From positions 1 to 64,000 of the forward strand of contig JAHHRF010000001.1 of assembly GCA_020025955.1 (NCBI GenBank): 64,000 nucleotides of DNA. The letters run 5' to 3'. A model generated the notes under the pieces. It searched no databases and was not told where the DNA came from. It saw only the letters and a program-made list of their open reading frames with translations. The position numbers and the translations under genes are program-made. Positions within the stretch are counted from its first letter, which is position 1, and each line of letters begins with the position of its first letter. Of the stretch, positions 17,190-25,243 are shown in pieces. The DNA is from Sutterella sp. (lineage in GTDB: Bacteria > Pseudomonadota > Gammaproteobacteria > Burkholderiales > Burkholderiaceae_F).

Positions 17190-17882
17190 TTAACGGTAAA
17201 TACGGGGACGGTTATTACGAGCACGTACGGCTAAGCGACGATTGCGATTTTGCATCTGCGCTTCACGCAGACCCAATTCCGAGCGCAAACGCTCGATCTC
17301 ACGCGCCAATTCGTCCACCGAGGGACCCGACTTGTAGCGCTTGGCAAAGGTCTTGGGCTCTTTCCAAACATAGCTGGGCTCAACGTAGTCGTTATTGGAC
17401 TCATCTTCCCAACCGTAGAATTTGGCAATGTCGTCGTTGGAGGCCGAGGTGGTTTCCGTGACCGTCGTTGCCGTGGGGGCATCGGGCTGCACCACTTCCG
17501 TGGAGGAAACGATCGTATCGGATGCCTCGGTTGCGGCGTCCTTAGCCTTGTCGTTTAACGCCTCAAAGGCCGACTCCGCTTCTTTAGCCGAGGCCTGCAA
17601 AGCCTGGCTGGCTTCACCGGCTTCTTTTTCTACATCACGAGCCGCTTTTTCAACCGTCGACTTAAAATCGGAGGCCAAATTCTTCGCCTCGTCCTGGAGC
17701 TTTTTAAGTTCGGCGAATTCACTTTCTCGGTTGATGTCATCCTTGACCTGCGCCACGAATCGTTGCGCCTTACCGAGCCATTCCCCGGCGGTACGGGCCA
17801 CTTGTGGCAAACGCTCAGGGCCCAGAATCACCAGACCCACGGCGCCGATGATCATCATTTCACCGAAACCAAAATCAAACAT
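17190..17882 (-). CDS. tatB: Sec-independent protein translocase TatB
   Basis: Partner of TatC in the Tat receptor complex. Begins MFDFGFGEMMII with a short membrane helix, then ILGPERLP, the conserved hinge, and an amphipathic helix. The Ala/Glu-rich middle (about 50-130) is helical. At 230 residues it is longer than most TatB proteins. The extra C-terminal part (about 160-230) has a second predicted coiled coil near SVDELAREIERLRSELG and a very basic end. It is separated from tatA by two terminator-like hairpins. Confidence 0.93.
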   Translation of the reverse strand: MFDFGFGEMMIIGAVGLVILGPERLPQVARTAGEWLGKAQRFVAQVKDDINRESEFAELKKLQDEAKNLASDFKSTVEKAARDVEKEAGEASQALQASAKEAESAFEALNDKAKDAATEASDTIVSSTEVVQPDAPTATTVTETTSASNDDIAKFYGWEDESNNDYVEPSYVWKEPKTFAKRYKSGPSVDELAREIERLRSELGLREAQMQNRNRRLAVRARNNRPRIYR

Positions 17883-17909
17883 TGTGCAATCGCTTTTGTG
17901 AAAGAAAAA

Positions 17910-17951
17910 ACCGCGGCCTCACTAGTCTAGTTAGACAAGCGTAACCGCGGT
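17910..17951 (-). terminator. Strong terminator between tatA and tatB
   Basis: On the minus strand the arms ACCGCGG and CCGCGGT enclose a 28-base loop and are followed by TTTTTTC. It lies just before the tatB start. Confidence 0.7.
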
Positions 17952-17995
17952 CTTGAGGCGCGGTAGCGCCGGCCGTTTAAGGCCTAGAGACCGTA

Positions 17996-18021
17996 CAAAA
18001 GGGCGCCCAAGACGGACGCCC
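17996..18021 (-). terminator. Terminator-like hairpin after tatA
   Basis: On the minus strand the arms GGGCG and CGCCC flank an 11-base loop and lead into TTTTG. It is the first of two hairpins between tatA and tatB. Confidence 0.5.
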
Positions 18022-18037
18022 TAACGTGTCATCGCGA

Positions 18038-18268
18038 TTAGGACGCGTTGGTCTTGTCCTTGGCTTCGACTTCAACCGTGTCAGCCTTGGCCTTGGCGAT
18101 TTCCTTGGGCGCCTGAACGCTTTCGTCGCCTTCCTTCATGCCTTCCTTGAAGCCCTTGATAGCGCCGCCCAAGTCCTTACCTAAGTTCTTAAGCTTGCCG
18201 GTACCGAAAACGAGCACGACGATCAATAAAACAATGGCCCAATGCCAAACAGAAAAACCACCTAACAT
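18038..18268 (-). CDS. tatA: Sec-independent protein translocase TatA
   Basis: Forms the size-adjustable Tat export channel. From the ATG at 18268 the product is 76 residues: MLGGFSVWHWAIVLLIVVLV is a membrane helix, FGTGKLKNLGKDLG is the hinge and amphipathic helix, and a charged tail follows. AAGGAGAG lies 9 bases upstream and decides the start; the open frame to 18379 is not used. It follows hinT, as in other Burkholderiales. Confidence 0.95.
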   Translation of the reverse strand: MLGGFSVWHWAIVLLIVVLVFGTGKLKNLGKDLGGAIKGFKEGMKEGDESVQAPKEIAKAKADTVEVEAKDKTNAS

Positions 18269-18281
18269 TTGTGTTCTCTCC

Positions 18282-18638
18282 TTATTTCCAGGGGCGAGGT
18301 CCGCCAAGAACGTGAACGTGCAAGTGCGGTACTTCTTGGCCGCCATCGCGACCGGTGTTGATAATGACACGGAACCCATTGTCGGCCCCTTCTTGGAGCG
18401 CTAAGGTACGTGTTAGAGAAAGCATTTTACCCAAAAGCGGCGCATCTTCCGGTTCAGCGTGAGCCAAACTCGTGATGTGCTTTTTCGGAATAATCAGCAA
18501 GTGTACGGGTGCCTGCGGATGGATGTCGCGAAACGCTAAAACATCATCGTCTTCGTAGACTTTAGAGGCGGGGATTTCACCGCGTGCAATACGACAAAAT
18601 AAACAATCATCCAATTGCATAAGCGTGGAGTCTCTCAT
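18282..18638 (-). CDS. hinT: HIT family purine nucleoside phosphoramidase
   Basis: Histidine-triad hydrolase. DCLFCRIARGEIPAS near the start carries two of the cysteines typical of the group, and HLHVHVLGG at the C terminus holds the catalytic triad histidines. At 118 residues it is a normal HinT. An inner ATG at 18620 is an alternative start; neither has a clear ribosome site. It precedes tatA by 13 bases. In relatives this gene follows hisE; here the nearest upstream gene is the lone hisA-like gene, with 246 bases of non-coding sequence between. Confidence 0.92.
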   Translation of the reverse strand: MRDSTLMQLDDCLFCRIARGEIPASKVYEDDDVLAFRDIHPQAPVHLLIIPKKHITSLAHAEPEDAPLLGKMLSLTRTLALQEGADNGFRVIINTGRDGGQEVPHLHVHVLGGPRPWK

Positions 18639-18884
18639 CGTTTAGGCGCCGCCCAGTATCGGGCAACGTACAAATTATTCATCCCTCAAAACCGTCAGCA
18701 GCTCATCGAGAGCCACTGTTCGAATAGCGGGTTTCTACCCAGAAATGAATCTTTCCGAATATACCACCCTTTGAGGAGTCATGTCGTAGTTTACCCGTCT
18801 TTAGCCCGTTGGACAAAAAAGATGCCTTCACCAAAAGGGGAATTCCTCCCCCTTTGGCGATAGAGGTCGTGTTGTCCTTAGGGA

Positions 18885-19637
18885 TTAGAGGGCACCGTCA
18901 ACCAAGTCGCAGGCCTCTTCTAAGAGAAGCGTCCCGTCATAGAGCGCACGGCCCATCACGACGCCCGCTACCCCATCGGACTCCAGGGCCATCATCTGTT
19001 CGATGTCCGCTAAGGTGTGTAAACCGCCCGAGGCAATGATCGGTACATTGACGCTGCGGGCCAACTCGGCCGTCATCTCAACGTTTAACCCCGAGAGCGT
19101 CCCCGCACGCGCAATGTCGGTAAAGAGGATGCTATTTAAGTTGTAGTTTTCGAATTTCTTCGCCAAGGAGAAAATGTCGTTCTTGGTTTTGGTCTGCCAC
19201 CCGTCAACGGCCACTTTCCCATCAATGGCATCCAAGGCCAAGATGATGCTTTCACCAAAGTTAGAGCAAGCATCACGCAAAAAGCCGGGCTGCTTCATGG
19301 CGGCCGTGCTCACCACCACGTACTTCACCCCTAAGTCCAAATAGGTTTCAATTTGCTCTAAGCGACGAATCCCACCACCGACTTGAATCGCGGTATTGGG
19401 GTTAATCGCTTCGACGGTTTCAACAAACTGACGAAGCATCTTGGTCGACATGGGGTGCCCTGAGAGCGCGCCCCCTAAGTCCACGAGATGAATACGGTCT
19501 GCACCAATGTCTGCGTAGAGTTCCGCTAACTTCAACGGGGTCTCTTCGGAGGCTTCCATCATGATGTTGGAGTGACCACCCTCACGTGAGCGCATCACCT
19601 TATTGTTCTGAACTTCAATGGAAGGGATTAACAACAT
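18885..19637 (-). CDS. hisA: HisA-like TIM-barrel protein lacking both catalytic aspartates
   Basis: Aligns along its full 250 residues with HisA, the ProFAR isomerase of histidine synthesis: start MLLIPSIE, VGGGIR at 86-91, D136 in ALDAIDGKVAVDGW, TDI at 173-175, ASGG at 202-205. The general base Asp (Asp7 in the Salmonella enzyme, IPAID in relatives) is Glu8 here, and the general acid Asp (Asp176, RDG) is Ala178 (RAG). I read both codons directly in the sequence. A good ribosome site (GAGGACAAGG) precedes the ATG and the frame is intact, so it is expressed or recently was. No other his gene is nearby. Function unknown; loss of activity or a new role is likely. Confidence 0.85.
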   Translation of the reverse strand: MLLIPSIEVQNNKVMRSREGGHSNIMMEASEETPLKLAELYADIGADRIHLVDLGGALSGHPMSTKMLRQFVETVEAINPNTAIQVGGGIRRLEQIETYLDLGVKYVVVSTAAMKQPGFLRDACSNFGESIILALDAIDGKVAVDGWQTKTKNDIFSLAKKFENYNLNSILFTDIARAGTLSGLNVEMTAELARSVNVPIIASGGLHTLADIEQMMALESDGVAGVVMGRALYDGTLLLEEACDLVDGAL

Positions 19638-19702
19638 TGCCTTGTCCTCTTTTAGGCGGGTTGGGTTTTAGGGAAGTTTGGTCAGGTGTCGACCCTAAAC
19701 AA

Positions 19703-19740
19703 ATCGGCAGCGAATCTGGTTACCCAGATCAACTGCCGAC
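19703..19740 (-). terminator. Terminator between murA and the hisA-like gene
   Basis: On the minus strand CGGCAGTTGATCTGG / CCAGATTCGCTGCCG with loop GTAA, followed by ATTTGTTT. The stem is long but the T tract is broken. It suggests that the hisA-like gene can be transcribed apart from murA. Confidence 0.6.
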
Positions 19741-19749
19741 GTGTAAAGC

Positions 19750-21003
19750 TTATTGATTTTCGCGCGTGATTTCTGCACCCAAGGCTTTGAGCTTACTTTC
19801 CATAGACTCGTAGCCACGGTCCAAGTGGTAAATACGGTCTACCGTACTTTCCCCTTGTGCCGCAAGGGCCGCAATCACAAGCGAGGCGCTGGCTCGTAAG
19901 TCCGTGGCCATGATTTTGGCCCCCGTTAAACCTTCGACCCCGGTCACAATCGCCGTCGACCCTTCAATCGTAATCTGTGCGCCCAGTCTCATCAACTCCG
20001 GCACATGCATAAAGCGATTTTCGAAGATGGTTTCGGTGACGTGGCCCGTGCCTTGCGCTACACAGTTCAAGGTCATGAACTGGGCTTGCATGTCCGTGGG
20101 GAAGCCCGGATGCGGGGCCGTACGAATGTTGACGCTCTTAGGGCGACCCGTCATACGAACGCGAATCCAATCGTCGCCGACATCCAACTGAGCGCCCGCT
20201 TCACGCAACTTGTCGAGAATCGGCTCCATTTGCTTCGGGACGCAGTGGGTGACCAACACGTCGCCTTGGGTCATGGCGCCCGCGATCAAGAAGGACCCCA
20301 CTTCAATACGGTCAGCGATGACGCTGTGCTCAGCGCCATGGAGGCGGTCCACCCCTTCAATGGTGAGGACCGAAGTGCCCGCGCCCGAAATCTTGGCGCC
20401 CATCGCATTCAAGCACTCAATCAAGTCAACGACTTCGGGCTCACGCGCGGCGTTTTCAATGACGGTGGTACCCTTGGCTAAGACGGCGGCCATCAACAGG
20501 TTTTCCGTCCCCGTCACCGTTACCATGTCGGTAAAGAGGTGAGCGCCTTCTAAACGATCGGCCTTGGCTTTGACGTAGCCATGTTCAATGATGACATCCG
20601 CCCCCAAGAGACGAAGCCCCTTGATGTGCTGATCCACGGGACGCGCACCAATGGCGCAGCCCCCCGGCAAACTCACTTCGGCATGACCAAAGCGGGCCAC
20701 CAACGGGCACAAGGTCAGAATCGACGCGCGCATGGTCTTGACGAGCTCGTAGGGAGCCACCGTGCTCACTACGCGCCCAGCGTTTAACACGACGGTTTCC
20801 CCGTCGCGCTTCACCGTTACACCCATCCCTTCTAAGAGCTTGAGCATCGTACGAACGTCGGTTAAATCCGGCACGTTGTGAAGCACCAAATCATCGGCGG
20901 TCAATAAACTCGCGGCCAAAATAGGCAACGCGGCATTTTTGGCGCCGGAGGCTTTCACCTGACCGACGAGGCGTCGTCCGCCCTGAATTTTTAAAATTTG
21001 CAT
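19750..21003 (-). CDS. murA: UDP-N-acetylglucosamine 1-carboxyvinyltransferase
   Basis: First committed step of peptidoglycan synthesis: transfers enolpyruvate from PEP to UDP-GlcNAc. K22 and N23 in the SGAKNAALP motif bind substrate, and catalytic Cys116 is in LPGGCAIGARP, so the fosfomycin-sensitive form is expected. The 417-residue length is usual. It follows mlaB by 40 bases, as in other betaproteobacteria apart from bolA, which is missing here. Confidence 0.97.
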   Translation of the reverse strand: MQILKIQGGRRLVGQVKASGAKNAALPILAASLLTADDLVLHNVPDLTDVRTMLKLLEGMGVTVKRDGETVVLNAGRVVSTVAPYELVKTMRASILTLCPLVARFGHAEVSLPGGCAIGARPVDQHIKGLRLLGADVIIEHGYVKAKADRLEGAHLFTDMVTVTGTENLLMAAVLAKGTTVIENAAREPEVVDLIECLNAMGAKISGAGTSVLTIEGVDRLHGAEHSVIADRIEVGSFLIAGAMTQGDVLVTHCVPKQMEPILDKLREAGAQLDVGDDWIRVRMTGRPKSVNIRTAPHPGFPTDMQAQFMTLNCVAQGTGHVTETIFENRFMHVPELMRLGAQITIEGSTAIVTGVEGLTGAKIMATDLRASASLVIAALAAQGESTVDRIYHLDRGYESMESKLKALGAEITRENQ

Positions 21004-21043
21004 AGTCCCGAAGGTAGATTGCGTAATAAAAGGGGTAAAGACC

Positions 21044-21310
21044 TTAAGCCTTCAATACGGATTCGATCCCGTAGACGCGAGCCAAGGCGAGGATCTCCTC
21101 GGGGAGACCTTCAATCGCGAAGGTGGGCGTGCGCGACAGGGCTTCACGATTGAGCCAAAGCACAATCGCCAACCCCACCGAGTCTGCCTGGCGTACGGCG
21201 CTGAGGTCCACTATTTTAACCCCGTCACCGATCGCCTTTTTCAGGCGCGCTTTCACCGCCATGGCATTTTCCGCCGAGAGCGTTTCCACGTCTAAAGCAA
21301 AGCGTTCCAC
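21044..21310 (-). CDS. mlaB: STAS-domain protein MlaB
   Basis: Small cytoplasmic STAS-domain subunit of the Mla ABC transporter that stabilises the MlaF ATPase. 88 residues with the fold pattern VDLSAVRQADSVGLAIVLW, where a Ser/Thr sits at the usual regulatory site. It begins with GTG one base after the mlaC stop, so translation is probably coupled. Last gene of mlaFEDACB. Confidence 0.88.
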   Translation of the reverse strand: MERFALDVETLSAENAMAVKARLKKAIGDGVKIVDLSAVRQADSVGLAIVLWLNREALSRTPTFAIEGLPEEILALARVYGIESVLKA

Positions 21311-21311
21311 G

Positions 21312-21944
21312 TTACTTGGCCTCAGCGTTAATCTTGTCTTTTAACTGTTGAATCAACGCGGGGATGCCACCCTCGTCCAAGACGCTGGCGAACTGGGCGC
21401 GGTAGTTTTCCACCATCCAAACGCCTTCCACGTTTAAGTCAACAATGCGCCAAGGGCCCTCCCCTCGACGATAGATGCGATAGTCCATACGAATGGTCGG
21501 ATTATTCGCACTCTTTAATTCCGTCTGCACCACCATGTCGTCTTCGATGGAGCGATTGCGTTGCGGAACCAATTCACAGCGCTGGTCGACAATGCGATCG
21601 AGCCCGCCGGAGTATACGCGAATCAACAAGGCTTCAAAGAGCTCCTGCAATTCCTGGCGTTGCTCCTTCGTGGCCTGACGCCATAAGGGCCCCACGGTCA
21701 TGCGGGTGACCATACGGAAGTCCACCGTCGGCATCATGTAGTCATCGACCAAACGACGAATTTCGGCTTGATCCCCCTGGCGAAGCGCACGGGAGGCTTT
21801 AATTTTGTTGAGAACACGGTTACTCACCGCGAGGATCCACTCGTAAGGATCCCCATTGGGGTTCGGTTCCGGGTCAGCGGCCCAACTCATGGTGGGGAGC
21901 GCCAACACCGCACCCAGCCCCATTAAAACAGAACGACGTTGCAT
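21312..21944 (-). CDS. mlaC: Periplasmic phospholipid-binding protein MlaC
   Basis: Shuttles phospholipids between the outer-membrane MlaA complex and the inner-membrane MlaFEDB transporter. From the ATG at 21944 the product is 210 residues with a signal peptide starting MQRRSVLMG and ending near SWAADP. The twin-arginine-like RR raises the possibility of Tat export. The body matches the Ttg2D/MlaC family (MTVGPLWRQATKEQR). GAGAG upstream supports this start rather than 21980, which would overlap mlaA. Confidence 0.92.
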   Translation of the reverse strand: MQRRSVLMGLGAVLALPTMSWAADPEPNPNGDPYEWILAVSNRVLNKIKASRALRQGDQAEIRRLVDDYMMPTVDFRMVTRMTVGPLWRQATKEQRQELQELFEALLIRVYSGGLDRIVDQRCELVPQRNRSIEDDMVVQTELKSANNPTIRMDYRIYRRGEGPWRIVDLNVEGVWMVENYRAQFASVLDEGGIPALIQQLKDKINAEAK

Positions 21945-21957
21945 AAAATTTCTCTCA

Positions 21958-22737
21958 TTAATGTTGGGGAGCGTCATCATCCTCGTCGTCGCTAAAGTCC
22001 AGCGGCGTCAAGGACGTGGGTTGCGCTGCGTCTCCATTAAGCATATGGGTCATGACAGCGCGACGTTGTAAGTAAGCGTTACGTAACGCGGCGTATTCGT
22101 CGATGACGTTGTCCATAACCTTATCCAAACCGCTATCCACAATCTGGTTACGAACGTTCACAACGCCAAGCGCCGTGGTGCCGACTTTGAGCCCGACATT
22201 GGCATGCGCCAAGGTGGGAACCGCGGGATTGGTCACGTAGCTCACCGGCCACTGCCAGACCTCTCGCGTCGTGGAGGGACCTAAAAGAGGCAGCATTAAG
22301 TACGCCCCCTGGTCAACCCCCCAGGTCGCCAAGGTCTGACCCATGTCTTGGGGGTCCGTGTCGTTACCGATCCAACCGGCGACGTCGAAAATCCCAGCCA
22401 CGCCAAACGTGGAGTTGACGAGGAAACGCATGGTCGAGCGAATCACCCCGTTGACATCCCCCGTTAAGGCATGGTTCACGGCGTTCGCGGGTTCCCCTAA
22501 GTTGGAGAAGACGTTCGTGACCCCTTGACGACCCATTTCAGGCACGACGGCACGGTAAGCCGTGGTCGCCGGCTTTAAGGCATAGGTGTCTAAGGTCTTA
22601 TTAACCGCAAAGACTTTACGGTTAATCGACTCGTAGGGGTCAGGCGACGCATTTTGATGAGCGCACCCCGTCAGTCCAACAAGGGCACCCATCACGCCGA
22701 TACAGAGTCCGCGACGTAAAAAGGATAAGGAGGTCAT
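21958..22737 (-). CDS. mlaA: Outer-membrane phospholipid-removing lipoprotein MlaA
   Basis: Removes misplaced phospholipids from the outer leaflet of the outer membrane. Signal peptide with lipobox LTGC (Cys25), then the characteristic DPYESINRKVFAVN motif, and LMLPLLGPSTTRE in the middle. The tail is acidic (DDEDDDAPQH). 259 residues. Between mlaD and mlaC in the Burkholderiales-type order. Confidence 0.95.
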   Translation of the reverse strand: MTSLSFLRRGLCIGVMGALVGLTGCAHQNASPDPYESINRKVFAVNKTLDTYALKPATTAYRAVVPEMGRQGVTNVFSNLGEPANAVNHALTGDVNGVIRSTMRFLVNSTFGVAGIFDVAGWIGNDTDPQDMGQTLATWGVDQGAYLMLPLLGPSTTREVWQWPVSYVTNPAVPTLAHANVGLKVGTTALGVVNVRNQIVDSGLDKVMDNVIDEYAALRNAYLQRRAVMTHMLNGDAAQPTSLTPLDFSDDEDDDAPQH

Positions 22738-22796
22738 AACTATTTTGAAAAAACGTTTTTATTGTTCTTTATGTGCACCACACCCGACAAAGGGGA

Positions 22797-23267
22797 TTAC
22801 GGGTTGCCTTTTTCGGCAGTGGCGAACATGAATTTGCTAATTAAATTCTCTAACACAATGGCACTTTGGGTACGACGAATCTTGCTGCCGTTTTCCAAAT
22901 TCTCGTCGTCAGCCCCGGGCACGATCCCAATGTACTGCTCGCCCAAGAGGCCAGACGTGAGGATCTGCACGGAACTATCGGCCGGGAACGGGTACTGCGC
23001 ATCCAAATTCATCACCACCTTGGCTTTGAAGGTGACGGGGTCAAAGCTCACGGACTTCACACGCCCCACCACGACGCCGGCCGACTTCACGGGGGCACGG
23101 GGCTTTAAGCCACCGATATTGGTGAATTCCGCCGAGACTTCCACACTCTTCCCACCGAGCGCAAAGCTCCCTAAGTTGGCGGATTGAAGCGCTAAAAAGA
23201 GCGCGGCCACCACGCCTAAAACCACGAAGAGCCCAACGGCTAATTCCAGTGTATTGCGATTTTTCAT
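22797..23267 (-). CDS. mlaD: MCE-domain protein MlaD
   Basis: Inner-membrane anchored MCE protein; six copies form a ring that carries lipid through the periplasm. The N-terminal helix LELAVGLFVVLGVVAALFLA (about residues 7-26) anchors it, and the MCE domain follows with GLLGEQYIG near 108-116. 156 residues, as usual. It sits 52 bases after mlaE. Confidence 0.94.
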   Translation of the reverse strand: MKNRNTLELAVGLFVVLGVVAALFLALQSANLGSFALGGKSVEVSAEFTNIGGLKPRAPVKSAGVVVGRVKSVSFDPVTFKAKVVMNLDAQYPFPADSSVQILTSGLLGEQYIGIVPGADDENLENGSKIRRTQSAIVLENLISKFMFATAEKGNP

Positions 23268-23319
23268 TTGTTCACCTTCTATTGAGGTCTTTTTTGTTTG
23301 AGCGATTTCTCGGATCGCG

Positions 23320-24093
23320 TTAAACCGTTGTAAACATCCCGGCCGTCAACATAAAGTCGAGCCCCAGAACCATCAAGGACGAAACCACCACGGTGGTGGT
23401 CGTGGCACGTGCCACCCCTTCTGGAGTCGGACGCGCGGTGTAACCCGTGAAGAGCGCCACGGCACTCACGCCCATCCCAAAGACGAGGCTCTTGACGACG
23501 CCGTTACCGATGTCGCTCATGACGTCAACCGCCCCTTGCATCTGCGACCAGAAGGCGCCGTTATCGGTCCCGATTAAGGGGACACCCACTAACCAGGCGC
23601 CCACAATCCCGACGGCTGAGAAGATCAAAGCCAGAATCGGCATCGAAATAAAGGCGGCTAAAAAGCGCGGTGCAATCACGCGACGAAGGGGGTCGACCCC
23701 CATCATTTCCATGGCGGCTAATTGTTCACCCGCACGCATTAAGCCGATTTCAGCGGTCAAGGCCGTTCCGGCACGACCCGCAAAAAGAAGCGCCGTCACA
23801 ACGGGCCCCAATTCGCGCACGAGGGAAAGCGCCACCAAGACGCCCAAGGCTTGTTCGCTCCCGTAGCGCACTAACGTGTAGTAGCCCTGAAGCCCCAAGA
23901 CGAACCCTACAAAGAGGCCAGAAACCGCAATGATGACGAGGGAGTAATTCCCAATGAAGTGGATCTGACGCACCACTTCCGCGCCACGAGCGCCAGGTAA
24001 CGCCAACAGGGTGCGGCCCGAAAAGAGACCAAAGCGACCCACGGTGGCTAAGCGATCTAAAACCCACGCGCCAATGCTCGTTAACACCTTCAT
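23320..24093 (-). CDS. mlaE: Mla ABC transporter permease MlaE
   Basis: Membrane permease of the phospholipid transporter. 257 residues with five or six hydrophobic segments and the MlaE-family signatures VRELGPVVTALLFAGRAGTA and AEIGLMRAGEQL (coupling helix toward MlaF). The start codon overlaps the mlaF stop by 4 bases, which points to coupled translation. Confidence 0.95.
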   Translation of the reverse strand: MKVLTSIGAWVLDRLATVGRFGLFSGRTLLALPGARGAEVVRQIHFIGNYSLVIIAVSGLFVGFVLGLQGYYTLVRYGSEQALGVLVALSLVRELGPVVTALLFAGRAGTALTAEIGLMRAGEQLAAMEMMGVDPLRRVIAPRFLAAFISMPILALIFSAVGIVGAWLVGVPLIGTDNGAFWSQMQGAVDVMSDIGNGVVKSLVFGMGVSAVALFTGYTARPTPEGVARATTTTVVVSSLMVLGLDFMLTAGMFTTV

Positions 24094-24893
24094 TTCGACG
24101 AGCCTCCTAAAAAGTCGGTGGCCACATCGGGCGCCGGATAGTGGAAGCGCACCGGACCGTCCGCTTCCCCATTAATAAACTGCACCACGAAGGGATCCGT
24201 ACTGGCTTTCAATGCTTCAGGGGTCCCTTCCGCGGCCACCTTGCCGCCACTAATCATGTAGACATAGTCGGCAATGGCAAAGGTTTCCGCGACGTCATGG
24301 GTCACAATTAACGAGGTGGACCCCAACGCACGATTCAGGTTTTGAATGAGCTGCGCCGTGAGCCCCATCGAAATGGGGTCTAACCCCGCGAAAGGCTCAT
24401 CGTAGAGAATGAGCCCTGGGTCCAAGGCAATGGCACGCGCCAAAGCCACGCGACGGCTCATCCCGCCCGAGATTTCGCTCGGCATCAAGGCGTGTGCCCC
24501 ACGCAACCCCACGGCATTGAGTTTCATGAGGACTAAATCACGAATCGTCTCTTCGTCCAAATCCGTTTGTTCACGTAACGGAAAGGCGACGTTATCAAAG
24601 ACGGAGAGGTCCGTGAAGAGCGCCCCAAACTGAAAGAGCATGCCGATGTGGCGACGAAGGCGATAGAGCGACTGACGATCGTTGGCCTCAACCTTGAGAC
24701 CGTTGATCGTAATCGTGCCCGCATCGGGCGCTAACAAACCCCCGATGAGCTTCAACAGGGTGGTTTTACCCATCCCTGAGCCGCCCATAATGGCCACGAC
24801 TTGTCCGCGTTTAAAACGCATCGACACGTGATTGAGAATGACGCGATCCTGATACCCAAAGGTCAGGTCGTCAATCTTGACATAATCGTTCAT
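24090..24893 (-). CDS. mlaF: Mla ABC transporter ATPase MlaF
   Basis: ATPase powering phospholipid transport between membranes. From the ATG at 24893 the product is 267 residues with Walker A GGSGMGKT at 37-44, ABC signature SGGMSRR, and Walker B LILYDEPFAGLDP. A TTG at 24983 would add 30 residues without homology. First gene of mlaFEDACB. No convincing ribosome site is seen before either start. Confidence 0.93.
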   Translation of the reverse strand: MNDYVKIDDLTFGYQDRVILNHVSMRFKRGQVVAIMGGSGMGKTTLLKLIGGLLAPDAGTITINGLKVEANDRQSLYRLRRHIGMLFQFGALFTDLSVFDNVAFPLREQTDLDEETIRDLVLMKLNAVGLRGAHALMPSEISGGMSRRVALARAIALDPGLILYDEPFAGLDPISMGLTAQLIQNLNRALGSTSLIVTHDVAETFAIADYVYMISGGKVAAEGTPEALKASTDPFVVQFINGEADGPVRFHYPAPDVATDFLGGSSK

Positions 24894-25243
24894 AGAAAAA
24901 AGACGTCGTGAGTAGGGACGCGGTAGCGCCCCACTCTCGCTTCGAAGAAAAAGAGTTAAAGCCGTCGTTTCTGGCTTAATCAAGACACGAATAGGAGCGG
25001 TTACCTCCCTGGCAACGCTCCGACGGCAAACGGCACCCCTTCCCGCCCATGGCGCAAATCGGGTACCCAGTGAGGGTTATTGTAAAGGTGCCCCCTCTTT
25101 TATGCCCGCAGGGAGAGGAAAAAAACGCACCCTGTAACATATGCGCAACAATTCCCTTTACTTCCCCAGTTTTCAGACAAACATCAACGAGATACCTAGA
25201 CTAAAATGGAGTCCCGTCAACCTAATCAACAGCGGATAATTTT
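24894..25243. other. Divergent intergenic region between mlaF and mrcA
   Basis: 350 bases with no gene. It must hold the promoters of the mla operon (minus) and mrcA (plus). A short inverted repeat GGAGCG/CGCTCC (about 24993-25020) is seen near mlaF. TAGACT/TAAAAT overlap near 25197-25206 could be the mrcA -10, but no good -35 goes with it. Confidence 0.4.

Noticed and set aside
18639..18884. Small frames in the hinT-hisA gap
   Set aside because: No ribosome site or family resemblance; most likely non-coding remnant.
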